A stretch of 64,000 nucleotides of DNA from positions 48,555-112,554 of the forward strand of contig JOFO01000019.1 in NCBI GenBank assembly GCA_000721275.1. Reading direction: 5' to 3'. Shown in pieces: positions 44,470 to 53,598 of this stretch (position 1 is the first letter of the stretch; every line of letters begins with the position of its first letter). The notes beneath the pieces were generated by a model, which was not told the DNA's origin, made no database searches, and was given only the letters and a program-made list of their open reading frames with translations. The translations under genes and the position numbers were made by a program. This stretch comes from Microtetraspora glauca. Lineage in GTDB: Bacteria; Actinomycetota; Actinomycetes; Streptomycetales; Streptomycetaceae.

Positions 44470-45809
44470 GGGCGGGCCTCCACGGGGGGTGCGAGGGGGA
44501 TGGCGGCGGAGAGCACCGTGCCCTCGCCGGGGGACGACTCCACCGTAAGCGTGCCGCCCAGCTGCTGGGCGCGGACCCGCATGGCCGGCAGGCCGTGGCC
44601 GCGGACGCCGGCGCCGTCCCGGCCCGCCGCCGGGTCGAAGCCGCTGCCGTCGTCGGCGACGTCCAGGACCACCTGGTCGTCCAGGTAGGTGAGGGTGAGC
44701 GCGGCGGAGGTGGCGGCGGCGTGCTCCCGGATGTTGGCCAGCGCGCCCTGCGCGATCCGCAGCAGCGCCGACTGCGCCCGGTCCGGCAGCGGCACCGGCG
44801 TGCCGTCGACCCGGAAGGCGGCCGACTCGCGGGACGCGAGCCCGCGCAGCGCCTGCTCCAGGCCGCCGCCCTCGGCGAGGTCGGCGGGGGCCAGGTCGTG
44901 GACGAAGCGGCGGGCCTCGGCGAGGTTCCGCTCGGCGATCGACTCGGCGGTCCGCACGTGCCGGCGGGCGGTGCCCGGGTCGCTGTCCCAGGTGCGGTCG
45001 GCGGCCTGCAGCAGCATCTGCTGGCTCGACAGGCCCTGCGCGAGGGTGTCGTGGATCTCCATGGACAGCCGCTGCCGCTCGGCGAGGGTGCCCTCGCGCC
45101 GCTCGATCGCGGCGAGTTCCCGGCGGGTGCGGATCAGGTCGTCGATGAGGGCGCGCTGGCGGGCCGCCTGCCGGTCGGCGTGGACGAAGACGCCGGTGGC
45201 GAGGGCGGCGACGGCCGGCGGGGCGACGATCAGGTTGGGGTCCCAGCCGCCGTGCGAGAGCTGCACCTGCGCGAAGACGACGAAGGCGGTGAGCAGGGCG
45301 ACGAGGACGACGGACGCCTTGTGCGGCAGGGTCCGCAGGCCGGTGTAGAAGAGCGGGACCGCGCACCACGCGAAGCTGGGCGCGAGGACGACGAGCACCA
45401 CCCACACGGCGACGACCGTGCACAGCCAGGCGATCCGGCGCGGTGTGGCGAGGGTGCCGAGGACCGGCCCGAGCACGTACAGCGCGGCGAGCGCGCCGCA
45501 CAGCGCGATGATCCACGGGCTGCGGCCCTCCCAGTCGTGCCGCAGCAGGAACCGGGCCAGCGACGCCCCGAGCAGCAGGAAGAACACCACGTGCATGACG
45601 CGCGCGAGCCACCGCCCGTCGGGATCCTGCGCCCCGCGCGGACCGGCGCCGCCGTACGCGCCGGGGCCGGCCGGGGCGCCGGGGCCGTACGGGCCGGGGG
45701 CCGGGGCGCCGGTGCCGTACGGGCCGGCGGGGGCGGGCCGTCCGGGCACGGGGCCGCCGACGGGCGGGGCGGGGGTGGTGCGGCGGGCGCGCCGACCGGT
45801 CCGGTTCAT
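44466..45809 (-). CDS. senS: Sensor histidine kinase SenS (HisKA_3)
   Basis: Membrane kinase of 447 residues. A Pro/Gly-rich cytoplasmic head (60 residues) is followed by five hydrophobic segments between about 70 and 235, with very short outside loops, then the H-box RLSMEIHDTLAQGLSSQ and an ATPase domain with DDGSGFDPAAGRDG and GHGLPAMRVRAQ. Five membrane helices and no large sensor domain agree with SenS, which senses through the secreted partner HbpS. ATG 45809 has GAGGAGGCGAG upstream; a longer start at 45857 is less likely. Confidence 0.83.
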   Translation of the reverse strand: MNRTGRRARRTTPAPPVGGPVPGRPAPAGPYGTGAPAPGPYGPGAPAGPGAYGGAGPRGAQDPDGRWLARVMHVVFFLLLGASLARFLLRHDWEGRSPWIIALCGALAALYVLGPVLGTLATPRRIAWLCTVVAVWVVLVVLAPSFAWCAVPLFYTGLRTLPHKASVVLVALLTAFVVFAQVQLSHGGWDPNLIVAPPAVAALATGVFVHADRQAARQRALIDDLIRTRRELAAIERREGTLAERQRLSMEIHDTLAQGLSSQQMLLQAADRTWDSDPGTARRHVRTAESIAERNLAEARRFVHDLAPADLAEGGGLEQALRGLASRESAAFRVDGTPVPLPDRAQSALLRIAQGALANIREHAAATSAALTLTYLDDQVVLDVADDGSGFDPAAGRDGAGVRGHGLPAMRVRAQQLGGTLTVESSPGEGTVLSAAIPLAPPVEARP

Positions 45810-45883
45810 CCGTCTCGCCTCCTCGCGCACGGCGCTGACCTGGGGGTACGTATCCATGCTGACCCGCGCGGACCACCCCGGCA

Positions 45884-45899
45884 TCAGCCGATCGGCTGA
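45884..45899. promoter_or_regulatory. Perfect 16-bp palindrome in the senS/hbpS divergent region
   Basis: TCAGCCGATCGGCTGA is fully self-complementary. It stands 75 bases upstream of senS and about 150 bases upstream of hbpS, making it a candidate operator for SenR or another dimeric regulator. Confidence 0.5.
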
Positions 45900-46047
45900 C
45901 CCCCGCATCGTCCGGTGCGCGCCGGGACGGCAGCCGGACCGTGGACCGTACGGTGCCGGTGCCGGACCCAGGATGGATCTCGGAGCGGGGGAGACGCCCT
46001 CCTCCGCCGGACCGATCAGGTCCGCCACGACCTCCTCGGGAGCCACC

Positions 46048-46590
46048 ATGAAGAAGAACCTCGTCCTCGGGGCCACCGCCGCCGCCGTCCTGGCCGCCGG
46101 CACCTTCGGCGCCGTCTCGGCGAACGCCTCCGCCCCGGCCGCCGCCCCCGCCGCCGTCGTCAAGGCCGACGCGGCCGGCGACCACCTGCGCCAGACCACG
46201 CACCTCACGGTCGACGCCGCCACCGACGCCGCCGAGGCCGTCCTGAAGGCCGCCGCCAAGGAGAACCAGCGCGTCTCGGTCGCCGTCGTGGACCGCAACG
46301 GCAACACGATCGTCACCCTGCGCGGCGACGGCGCCGGCCCGCAGTCCTACGAGTCGGCGATCCGCAAGGCGTACACCGCCGTGTCCTGGAACGCGCCGAC
46401 CTCCGAGCTCGCCAAGCGCCTGGAGCAGGCCCCGAACCTGAAGGACATCCCGGGCACCCTGTTCCTCGGCGGCGGCGCCCCGGTCGCGGCCAATGGCGGC
46501 CCGATCGCCGGCATCGGCGTGGCGGGCGCCCCCTCCGGCGACCTCGACGAGAAGTTCGCCCGGGCCGGCGTCGCCGAGCTGGCGAAGTGA
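46048..46590 (+). CDS. hbpS: Secreted haem-binding GlcG/HbpS-type protein
   Basis: Extracytoplasmic partner of the SenS kinase; in S. reticuli HbpS binds haem, degrades it and modulates SenS autophosphorylation under redox stress. It has 180 residues: signal peptide about 1-28 (ANASA) and a GlcG/HbpS domain with the fold start LTVDAATDAAEAVLKAAAKE, VSVAVVDRNGNTIVTLRGDG, and the Gly-rich VAANGGPIAGIGVAGA. A CGGGAG ribosome site precedes the ATG. It is divergent from senS-senR. Confidence 0.85.
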   Translation: MKKNLVLGATAAAVLAAGTFGAVSANASAPAAAPAAVVKADAAGDHLRQTTHLTVDAATDAAEAVLKAAAKENQRVSVAVVDRNGNTIVTLRGDGAGPQSYESAIRKAYTAVSWNAPTSELAKRLEQAPNLKDIPGTLFLGGGAPVAANGGPIAGIGVAGAPSGDLDEKFARAGVAELAK

Positions 46591-46631
46591 CCCCGCTCCG
46601 GGCCCCCGGCCCGGAGCGACACCCCCCGAAC

Positions 46632-46672
46632 CGGTGGGGGCGTCCGATTCCCCCCGACGGACGCCCCCACCG
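46632..46672 (+). terminator. Terminator of hbpS
   Basis: Perfect 15-bp stem CGGTGGGGGCGTCCG (46632-46646) with 46658-46672 and an 11-base loop, 42 bases after hbpS. Confidence 0.83.
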
Positions 46673-46705
46673 TCACCTTCTGTCCGGCTTGTCTAGGATC
46701 CGTAC

Positions 46706-48154
46706 GTGACGTACGTGACGCGCGGGACGCGCGTGCTCCGGACCGGCCGGACCGGACGGTCCCCGAGGGCCGCCGCCCGCACGGCGGCGGCCCTCGTCGT
46801 GCTCGGCCTCCTCGCCGGCGGCTGCGTCCCGGCCGCCGGCGGCGGCGTACGGGGCACGCCGGGCGCGGCCGGGCTCAAGGACCCGTACTACCCCCGGCTG
46901 GGCAACGGGGGCTACGACGTCTCCCGCTACGCCCTCGACCTCGCCTACGACCCGGACGGCGGGCACCTCGACGGCACCGCGCGGATCACCGCCCGCGCCA
47001 CCCAGGACCTGTCCGCCCTCAACCTCGACCTCTCCGGCCTCACCGTGGCCGGCGCCACCGTCGACGGCGAGCCCGCCGCCGTCAACCGGGCCGGCCACGA
47101 GCTGACCCTCCGCCCCCGCGACGAGCTGCGGAAGGGCGCCGAGTTCACGGTCACCGTCGACTACGCGGGCGTCCCGGAGCCGGTCACCGACCCCGACGGC
47201 TCCACCGAGGGCTGGCTGAGGACCCCCGACGGGGCCGTCGCCGTCGGCCAGCCCGCCGGCTCCATGTCCTGGTTCCCCGGCAACCACCACCCCTCCGACA
47301 AGGCGTCCTACGAGATCGCCCTGACCGCCCCCAGCCGCCTGACGGCCCTGTCCAACGGCGTCCGGGTCTCCTCCGGGCCCGTCTCCGGAGGCCGCACCCG
47401 CACGGTCTGGCGCCAGACCGAGCCGATGGCGTCCTACCTCGCCACCGTGATGATCGGCCGGTACGAGACCGGCACCGCCACCGCCCTCGGCGACGTGCCC
47501 GTCATCACCGCCGCCGAGCCGTCGCTGGCCTCCGCGACCGCCGCGCTCCGCGCCGAGATCCCCCGGATCCTCGCCCGCCAGCAGGACCGCTTCGGCCCCT
47601 ACCCGTTCAGCGCCGCCGGGGCCGTCGTCACCCGCGACGGGCTGCTCGGCTACGTCCTGGAGACCCAGACCCGGCCCGTCTTCCCGGCCTCCTCCTTCGA
47701 CCGCACGACCCTCGTCCACGAACTGGCCCACCAGTGGTACGGGAACTCCGTCACCCCCGAGAGCTGGCGGGACATCTGGCTCAACGAGGGCTTCGCCACC
47801 TACGCCGAGTGGCTGTACGCCGAGGAGCACGGCTCCGTGCCCGCCCGCGAGAGCTTCGCGTCGGCCTTCGCCGACGACGACAACTGGACCTTCCCGCCCG
47901 CCGACCCGCCCGCCGCCGAGAACCTGTTCGACCCGCCCGTCTACCGGCGCGGGGCGATGGTGCTGCACAAGGTGCGCGAGACCGTCGGCGACCGGGTCTT
48001 CGGCGAACTGCTGCGCGGCTGGGCCGCGAAGTACCGGCACGCCAACGCCTCCACCGAGGACTTCACCGCCTACGCGGAGTCGGTCGCGGGCCGGGACCTG
48101 GACGCGGTGTGGAAGGTCTGGCTGTACGGCGACGGCCGGCCCGAGCGGCCCTAG
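46706..48154 (+). CDS. Lipoprotein M1 family metallopeptidase
   Basis: Exported zinc aminopeptidase-like enzyme, 482 residues. The signal has a lipobox (LLAGGC), so it is probably membrane-anchored outside. The N-terminal M1 beta domain is followed by the catalytic motif HELAHQWYG (His338, Glu339, His342), with the third zinc ligand in NEGFATYAE 18 residues later (about Glu361). It lacks the large C-terminal ERAP domain, as many secreted actinobacterial members do. TAGGAT is six bases before the GTG (leaderless). Its stop shares CTAG with the opposite gene. Confidence 0.9.
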   Translation: MTYVTRGTRVLRTGRTGRSPRAAARTAAALVVLGLLAGGCVPAAGGGVRGTPGAAGLKDPYYPRLGNGGYDVSRYALDLAYDPDGGHLDGTARITARATQDLSALNLDLSGLTVAGATVDGEPAAVNRAGHELTLRPRDELRKGAEFTVTVDYAGVPEPVTDPDGSTEGWLRTPDGAVAVGQPAGSMSWFPGNHHPSDKASYEIALTAPSRLTALSNGVRVSSGPVSGGRTRTVWRQTEPMASYLATVMIGRYETGTATALGDVPVITAAEPSLASATAALRAEIPRILARQQDRFGPYPFSAAGAVVTRDGLLGYVLETQTRPVFPASSFDRTTLVHELAHQWYGNSVTPESWRDIWLNEGFATYAEWLYAEEHGSVPARESFASAFADDDNWTFPPADPPAAENLFDPPVYRRGAMVLHKVRETVGDRVFGELLRGWAAKYRHANASTEDFTAYAESVAGRDLDAVWKVWLYGDGRPERP

Positions 48155-48690
48155 GCCGCCCCTTCCGGGGCGAGCGGCTTGCGGAGGACGACGCAGGGGC
48201 GGCCGTGGGCGAGGTCGGGGCGGCGGGCGGTCTCCTCGTAGCCGAGGGACGTCCAGAAGGCGAGGGCCTTCGGGTTGTTCTCCAGGACGGCGAGCTTGAG
48301 CCCCGTCCGGCCGGCGGCACGGAAGCGGTCCTCGACGCGGGCCGCCAGCCGGCGGCCGAAGCCCGCCCGGTGCTCGTCCGCGTGGACCATCAGCAGGCCC
48401 AGCCACGGATCCGGGTCGGCCGGGTCGGGATGCTGCCCGAGGGTCACGGCGACGGCGACCAGCCGGCCCTCCGAACGGGCCAGCAGCACCTCGGACGAGG
48501 GCCGGGCCAGGTCGTCCGCGAGCGCGGCGGCGACCTGCTCGGGACGGATCGCGTCCGGGTCCGGGAAGTCGCCGCTGAGCTGCTGGAACTCGCGGTTCGA
48601 CGCGTACAGCGCGGTGAGTTCGGTGAGCAGCGGCCCGGGCAGCGCGGCGCCGTCCTCCAGGGCCTTGGGCACAAGGGTCTCGACGATCAC
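48151..48690 (-). CDS. GNAT family N-acetyltransferase
   Basis: A 179-residue acetyltransferase with the acetyl-CoA region LLMVHADEHRAGFGRRLAARVEDRF and the C-terminal block LAVLENNPKALAFWTSLGYEETAR, as in RimI-like enzymes. The substrate is unknown. TACCCT lies six bases before the GTG start (leaderless). The last codon and that of the M1 peptidase share one CTAG palindrome, each strand reading TAG from it. Confidence 0.82.
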   Translation of the reverse strand: MIVETLVPKALEDGAALPGPLLTELTALYASNREFQQLSGDFPDPDAIRPEQVAAALADDLARPSSEVLLARSEGRLVAVAVTLGQHPDPADPDPWLGLLMVHADEHRAGFGRRLAARVEDRFRAAGRTGLKLAVLENNPKALAFWTSLGYEETARRPDLAHGRPCVVLRKPLAPEGAA

Positions 48691-48801
48691 GCGGACAGGG
48701 TAGAGCCCCGGCGGTCCGGGACCGGCCGGGGCTCGGCGGCACCCACGGGCGGTGTCCGGGCCCGTGGGTGCCGAGGGGTGCTGCGGGTCGGGCGCCGACC
48801 G

Positions 48802-49377
48802 TCAGAGGTTCACGCCGAAGTCGCGGGCGATGCCCTCCAGGCCGGAGGCGTACCCCTGGCCGACCGCGCGGAACTTCCACTCGGCGCCGTGCCGGTACAG
48901 CTCGCCGAAGACCATCGCGGTCTCGGTGGCCGCGTCCTCGGAGAGGTCGTAGCGGGCGATCTCGGCGCCGCCGGCCTGGTTGATGATGCGGATGTACGCG
49001 TTGCGCACCTGGCCGAAGTTCTGCGCGCGGGAGACCGCGTCGTAGATGGAGACCGGGAAGACGATCTTGTCGACGTTCGCCGGGAGGCCCGCGAGGTTGA
49101 CGTTGATCTGCTCGTCGTCGCCGCCGCCCTCGCCGGTGCGGTTGTCACCCGTGTGGACGATGGTCTGGTCCGGGGTGGACTTGTTGTTGAAGAAGACGAA
49201 GTGGGCGTCCGAGGCGACCCGGCCGGCGGCGTCGACACCGATGGCCGAGGCGTCCAGGTCGAAGTCGGTGCCGGTCGTCGTGCGGACGTCCCAGCCGAGG
49301 CCCACGGTGACGGCGGTCAGGCCCGGCGCCTCCTTGGTGAGGGAGACGTTGCCGCCCTTGGCGAGGCTCACTGCCAT
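48802..49377 (-). CDS. terD: TerD family stress protein
   Basis: Calcium-binding protein of the tellurite-resistance TerD family, 191 residues, full length. Family blocks are [56 protein letters not shown], and [14 protein letters not shown] with the acidic calcium ligands. In Streptomyces such proteins affect differentiation and stress. Start ATG 49377; the longer frame upstream is not similar. No terA/B/C genes are adjacent. Confidence 0.92.
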   Translation of the reverse strand: MAVSLAKGGNVSLTKEAPGLTAVTVGLGWDVRTTTGTDFDLDASAIGVDAAGRVASDAHFVFFNNKSTPDQTIVHTGDNRTGEGGGDDEQINVNLAGLPANVDKIVFPVSIYDAVSRAQNFGQVRNAYIRIINQAGGAEIARYDLSEDAATETAMVFGELYRHGAEWKFRAVGQGYASGLEGIARDFGVNL

Positions 49378-49501
49378 GGATGTCCCTTTCATCGTGACGC
49401 GCGTCGTCGTACGCCCGGAGAAACGCGGGGGAGCGCCCGGCGGTTCCCGGCCGGCGAAAACAGGGTGACGGCCCGGTCCCGCCGCGGGGAACATGGAGGG
49501 C

Positions 49502-49930
49502 ATGTCAGGTCCGTATCAGATCCGCGGCTCCGTCTCGCTGCCCGAGACCGAGCTCCAGTGGCGTTTCTCGCGCTCCTCGGGTCCCGGCGGCCAGCACGTC
49601 AACACCTCCGACTCGCGCGTCGAGCTGCGCTTCGACCTCGCCGCGACCGAGGCGCTGCCCGAGGTGTGGAAGGCCCGCGCCCTGGAACGGCTCGGCTCCC
49701 GGCTGGTCGACGGCGTGCTGACCGTACGGGCCTCGGAGCACCGCTCGCAGTGGCGCAACCGCGAGACGGCCGCCGTCCGCCTCGCCGCGCTCCTCGCCGA
49801 GGCGACCGCCCCGCCGCCCAAGCCCCGCAAGGCCACCCGCATCCCCCGCGGCATCAACGAACGCCGCCTGCGCGAGAAGAAGCAGCGCGCCGAGACGAAG
49901 CGGGGCCGGCAGGGCCGCGACTGGGGCTGA
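49502..49930 (+). CDS. arfB: Peptidyl-tRNA hydrolase ArfB (ribosome rescue)
   Basis: Rescues ribosomes stalled on mRNAs without a stop codon by hydrolysing peptidyl-tRNA. It has 142 residues: the release-factor GGQ motif in [20 protein letters not shown] near residue 28, and a basic Lys/Arg-rich C-terminal tail ([19 protein letters not shown]) that enters the empty mRNA channel. Both parts are diagnostic. Start ATG 49502; another ATG three codons upstream is possible. Confidence 0.93.
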   Translation: MSGPYQIRGSVSLPETELQWRFSRSSGPGGQHVNTSDSRVELRFDLAATEALPEVWKARALERLGSRLVDGVLTVRASEHRSQWRNRETAAVRLAALLAEATAPPPKPRKATRIPRGINERRLREKKQRAETKRGRQGRDWG

Positions 49931-49944
49931 GCCCGCCGCGGCCG

Positions 49945-50508
49945 TCAGGCCAGGTGGCGGTAGCGGCCCCGGAAGTAGGTGAGGGGGCTGCCGTCGGGGG
50001 ACGGCAGGGCGACCGAGAGGACACGGCCGATCACCAGGGTGTGGTCGCCCGCCACCACCCGGCTCTCCGTGCGGCACTCCAGGGTGGTGAGCGCCCCGCC
50101 GATCAGCGGGGCCCCGCTGACCTCGCCGCGGGTGTACGGCAGGTCGGCGAAGAGGAGCCGGTCCGAGACGCGGCCCTTCATCGCGAACCGCCCGGCCACG
50201 TGCCGCTGGCTCTCCGCCAGCACCGACACCGCCCAGACCGGGACCTCCTCCAGGAGGTCGTCCATGCGGGAGCCGTTGCGCAGGCTCACCAGGACCAGCG
50301 GCGGGTCCAGCGAGACCGACAGGAACGCGGTGGCGGTCATGCCGACGTCCTCGCCGCGCGGGCCGTCGTCGGGATCGTGCGCGGTCACCAGGACCACGCC
50401 GGCCGCGAGGCGGGACATCGCCGCCCGGAACTCGTCGTCGCTCACCCCCTCAGCATGAGGGATGGCGAGGTCCGTGACGGGCGGCGAGGGCGGGGTCTTC
50501 TGGAGCAC
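49945..50508 (-). CDS. Flavin reductase-like FMN-binding protein
   Basis: A 187-residue protein of the flavin-reductase (HpaC/split-barrel) family, which supplies reduced FMN or FAD to monooxygenases. Family start FRAAMSRLAAGVVLVTAH, then GMTATAFLSVSLDPPLVLVSL, and the end DHTLVIGRVLSV...PLTYFRGRYRHL. TAGCGT is six bases before the GTG (leaderless). No partner oxygenase is adjacent; the FAD monooxygenase at 42.6 kb is of a different, single-component type. Confidence 0.87.
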   Translation of the reverse strand: MLQKTPPSPPVTDLAIPHAEGVSDDEFRAAMSRLAAGVVLVTAHDPDDGPRGEDVGMTATAFLSVSLDPPLVLVSLRNGSRMDDLLEEVPVWAVSVLAESQRHVAGRFAMKGRVSDRLLFADLPYTRGEVSGAPLIGGALTTLECRTESRVVAGDHTLVIGRVLSVALPSPDGSPLTYFRGRYRHLA

Positions 50509-50653
50509 ACCGGCACGCTAGCCCCGGCCGCGCGCGGGCCGCATCGGGCCCGGGGACCAGTCCGGCGCCCGGCGCGGGTCCTAGGACCGCCGGCCCGGGG
50601 CACCCCGGCGCGCGCGGGTCACCCCCGACCCGCCGGATCACGCCATCCACGTG

Positions 50654-50671
50654 CTGTGACTTGAGTCACAG
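50654..50671. promoter_or_regulatory. Perfect CRP-type palindrome upstream of the GGDEF gene
   Basis: CTGTGACT-TG-AGTCACAG has eight-base arms and contains TGTGA-N6-TCACA, the consensus of cAMP receptor proteins, and also fits the S. coelicolor Crp motif GTG-N6-GNCAC. It lies 126-143 bases before the ATG at 50797. Confidence 0.7.
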
Positions 50672-50796
50672 AGCCCACTATTTGCTGACCCTGTGTACCG
50701 GGTGCGCAGCTCGCTGTGATTCAGTGGCGGGGACAGTACAGCACGAAGCCGATGAGAACCCTGGAGTTGCTGTCGAGGTCTCGGGGAGAGCGAGCG

Positions 50797-52476
50797 ATGG
50801 AGACCGAGTCGGAGCCGTACGTCCGTCTCTCGACCCTGCGACAGCTGCATCAGGTCGTGGCGGACCTGAACACCGCCCGCAGCCTGGCGGACACCCTGCA
50901 GACCGTCGCCGACGGCGTCGTCGCCGGTCTCAACTACCAGCTGGCCGCCGTCAACCTCGTCCGCCCCGACGGTGACCTGGTCGTCGCCGCGTTCGCCGGG
51001 GACCCCGCCGCCGAAGCCCTCATCACCGGCCGCGTCGGCTCCCGCGAGGCGTGGGACCGGCGGCTCGCCATGGGCGTCCCCTGGGGCGACCTGCGGTTCA
51101 TCCCGCACACCGAGGGCTGGGTCCTCATGGACGACGACGTGCCGCAGTGGCACACCGACGGCCCCGCGCCCCGCTTCGAGGACGAGTGGCACCCGCACGA
51201 CCGCCTCTACGCCCCCATGTACGCGTCGGGCACGGGCCGCGAACTGCTCGGCGTCATATCCGTCGACCGCCCGCGCAACGGCCGGCACCCCGGCCCCTGG
51301 GGGCAGGAAGCCCTCCAGATGTACGCCTCCCAGTCCGCCATCGCGATCAGCAACGCCCGGCTCCGCTCCAACATGCAGCGCGCCCTCATCCGCCTGGAGC
51401 GCGAGCAGCAGGCCCTCCGCGCCAGCGAGGAGTCCTTCCGGCAGGCCTTCGAGTACGCCCCCTCCGGCATGGCCATCGCCGAGCTCGGCGGCGACCAGCA
51501 CGGCCGGCTGCTGCGCACCAACGACGCCCTCTGCCGGCTCCTCGGCCGCCCCGCGTCCGTGATGCGCCGCTACTCCTTCGCCGACCTCGTGCACCCCGAG
51601 GACATCGGCACCCTGCTCCGCACCTCCGCCGAGGGCGGCCGGGCCGAGCTGCGGCTCGGCCGGCGCGACGGCACCTACGTGTGGGTGTCGCTGCGGAACT
51701 CGGTGGTCGCCGACGCCGCCGACGGGCCGCGCTTCCTCCTCACCCACGTCGAGGACATCGAGGAGCGCAAGCGGCACGAGCTCCAGCTCGCCCACCGCGC
51801 CTCCCACGACGCCCTCACCGGCCTGCCCAACAGCGCCGAGCTGCGCTCCCGGCTCTCCGCCCGGCTCTGCGAGCGCCCCGCCCCCGTCGGCACCGCCGCG
51901 GGCCCGGGCCCCGACGCCGGCTTCGGGTACGGCCCCGACCCGCTGCCGCTCGCCCAGGACGGCTACGAGTACGACCACGAGCACGAGCACGGCTTCGGCT
52001 TCGAGCCGGCGGGCGGCGGCGCGTACGACCACCACGTGCACACGGTCGCGCCGGCCGGCGGCGACACCGACGACGGCACCAAGGGCCTCGCGGTCCTCTT
52101 CTGCGACCTCGACGGCTTCAAGTCGATCAACGACCGCTTCGGGCACCACACCGGCGACGCCGTCCTCATCGAGGTGGCCCGGCGGCTCACCACCGGGGTC
52201 AGGGACGGTGACACCGTCGCTCGTCTGGGCGGTGACGAGTTCGTCGTCCTCGCCGACGGGCTGGGCGCCGCCGACGCCGCCGACCTCGCCGTCCGGCTGC
52301 GGAACGCGATCATCCCGCCCATCCGGGTGGACGGCCGCGCGGTGCGGGTGGGGGCCAGTTTCGGCATCGGCTGGGCCGAGTGCGGGATGACCGTCGAAGA
52401 GGTCCTCAACTCCGCCGACCAGCGGATGTACGTGGAGAAACGGTCCCGTGCCAAGGTGCACCGCCGGGCCGGATGA
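50797..52476 (+). CDS. cdgB: Diguanylate cyclase CdgB-like (GAF-PAS-GGDEF)
   Basis: Makes c-di-GMP from two GTP. It has 559 residues: GAF domain (about 20-185), short coiled coil (RALIRLEREQQALRASEE), PAS with PAC (about 210-325), an unusual Gly/Tyr/His-rich insert (about 370-425, including EYDHEHEHGFGFE) inside the start of the GGDEF domain, and the intact active site GGDEF at 478-482. An inhibitory site R-D-G-D stands five residues before it. The ATG follows GGGGAGAG. Architecture and neighbours (TerD, ArfB) match CdgB of S. coelicolor. Its product would act on RsiG at the left of this window. Confidence 0.87.
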   Translation: METESEPYVRLSTLRQLHQVVADLNTARSLADTLQTVADGVVAGLNYQLAAVNLVRPDGDLVVAAFAGDPAAEALITGRVGSREAWDRRLAMGVPWGDLRFIPHTEGWVLMDDDVPQWHTDGPAPRFEDEWHPHDRLYAPMYASGTGRELLGVISVDRPRNGRHPGPWGQEALQMYASQSAIAISNARLRSNMQRALIRLEREQQALRASEESFRQAFEYAPSGMAIAELGGDQHGRLLRTNDALCRLLGRPASVMRRYSFADLVHPEDIGTLLRTSAEGGRAELRLGRRDGTYVWVSLRNSVVADAADGPRFLLTHVEDIEERKRHELQLAHRASHDALTGLPNSAELRSRLSARLCERPAPVGTAAGPGPDAGFGYGPDPLPLAQDGYEYDHEHEHGFGFEPAGGGAYDHHVHTVAPAGGDTDDGTKGLAVLFCDLDGFKSINDRFGHHTGDAVLIEVARRLTTGVRDGDTVARLGGDEFVVLADGLGAADAADLAVRLRNAIIPPIRVDGRAVRVGASFGIGWAECGMTVEEVLNSADQRMYVEKRSRAKVHRRAG

Positions 52477-52560
52477 TCGTTCCCGGCACGGCGGGTTCAT
52501 CCGTTCGGGGTAGGCTCGCCGGGTCGGCGACGGCTGGCGAGCATGGAGAGGATGACCCGG

Positions 52561-53538
52561 ATGGCTGCCGGTAACGACGGCGCGAACAAGCCCGAGGACG
52601 ACGATCCGTTCGGCTACCTGTACGCGGACGGACAGGCAGCGGCCGGCCGCGCCCCGCAGGGCGGCGGCTACGGCTACCCCGGCCCGGCGCAGGCCCAGCC
52701 GGGCGTCCCGCGCACCTCCTACAACCAGGTCAGGACGGTCGGCGAGCGCCAGTACGGGCAGCAGCCGGCCCAGCCGTACGTGCCGCCGCAGCAGCAGGCG
52801 CCGTACGGCCAGCCGCATCCGCAGTACGCGGCGCCCGAGACCTACGGCGGCGGCCAGCCGCCCCGCCACACCCCGCCCCCGCAGGGCCCGCGCGGCGGTG
52901 GCCGCGGCCCCAACACCAAGGGCCTGCTGATCGGCGCGGTCGCGGTCGTCGCGGTCGTGATCGGCGGCATCACCGCGGCGATCATCGGCAACCAGAACGA
53001 CAAGAAGGACGAGTCGGCGGGCACCACGCCGACCGCCTCCGCCCCGGCCACCCCCCGGAGCGAGGAGCCCACCCCGTCTGGGGAGCCGAGCACGGACCCG
53101 ACGCCGACCGAACTCCCGAAGCAGGACGCGGCCACCCTCCAGCTCGGCGGCTCCGCGACCCTCGCCAAGGACGTCAAGGGCGCCGAGGGCGTCGACGGTG
53201 CCTACGTGGCGGGCTTCAACGCCCCGGGCTCCTCGGTGACCTGGAAGGCGACCATGCCGGAGGGCGGCAGCTACCGCCTGACCGTGCGCTACGCCATCCC
53301 GGCCGTGGACGCGAACGCCACCCTGACGGTCAACGGCAAGCCGAACACCCAGCCGATCGGCCTGAAGAACTTCATCCACTCCTCGGACCCGAACCTGGAG
53401 AAGAACTGGCAGACCACGTGGGCGCCGGTCGACCTCAAGAAGGGCGACAACGAGATCAAGATCTCGTGCGAGGCCGGCAACCAGTGCGACGTCCTGCTGG
53501 ACTGGCTGGAAGTCACCCGCGGCGTGCCGAACGCCTGA
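52561..53538 (+). CDS. Membrane-anchored carbohydrate-binding-module-like protein
   Basis: Single-pass protein: a cytoplasmic head rich in Gly, Pro, Gln and Tyr (about 110 residues), one membrane helix (GLLIGAVAVVAVVIGGITAAII), a Thr/Pro/Ser linker, and an outside beta-sandwich of about 130 residues resembling family 6/35 carbohydrate-binding modules (DGAYVAGFNAPGSSVTWKA, YRLTVRYAIPA, LDWLEVTRG). Several ATGs are possible (52543, 52552, 52561); the last has GGAGAGG at proper distance. It probably binds cell-wall or extracellular glycans. Confidence 0.78.
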   Translation: MAAGNDGANKPEDDDPFGYLYADGQAAAGRAPQGGGYGYPGPAQAQPGVPRTSYNQVRTVGERQYGQQPAQPYVPPQQQAPYGQPHPQYAAPETYGGGQPPRHTPPPQGPRGGGRGPNTKGLLIGAVAVVAVVIGGITAAIIGNQNDKKDESAGTTPTASAPATPRSEEPTPSGEPSTDPTPTELPKQDAATLQLGGSATLAKDVKGAEGVDGAYVAGFNAPGSSVTWKATMPEGGSYRLTVRYAIPAVDANATLTVNGKPNTQPIGLKNFIHSSDPNLEKNWQTTWAPVDLKKGDNEIKISCEAGNQCDVLLDWLEVTRGVPNA

Positions 53539-53598
53539 CACGGACCCCGCCCGCGCCTCGCGAAGTCGATCATCGTGGGAGGCGCGGGTTACGATCTG

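Noticed and set aside
50654..50671. Reading this palindrome as a BldD box
   Set aside because: TGAC and GTCA are separated by four bases instead of the five in the BldD consensus, and the central C(A/T)G is absent; kept as CRP-type with BldD as alternative.
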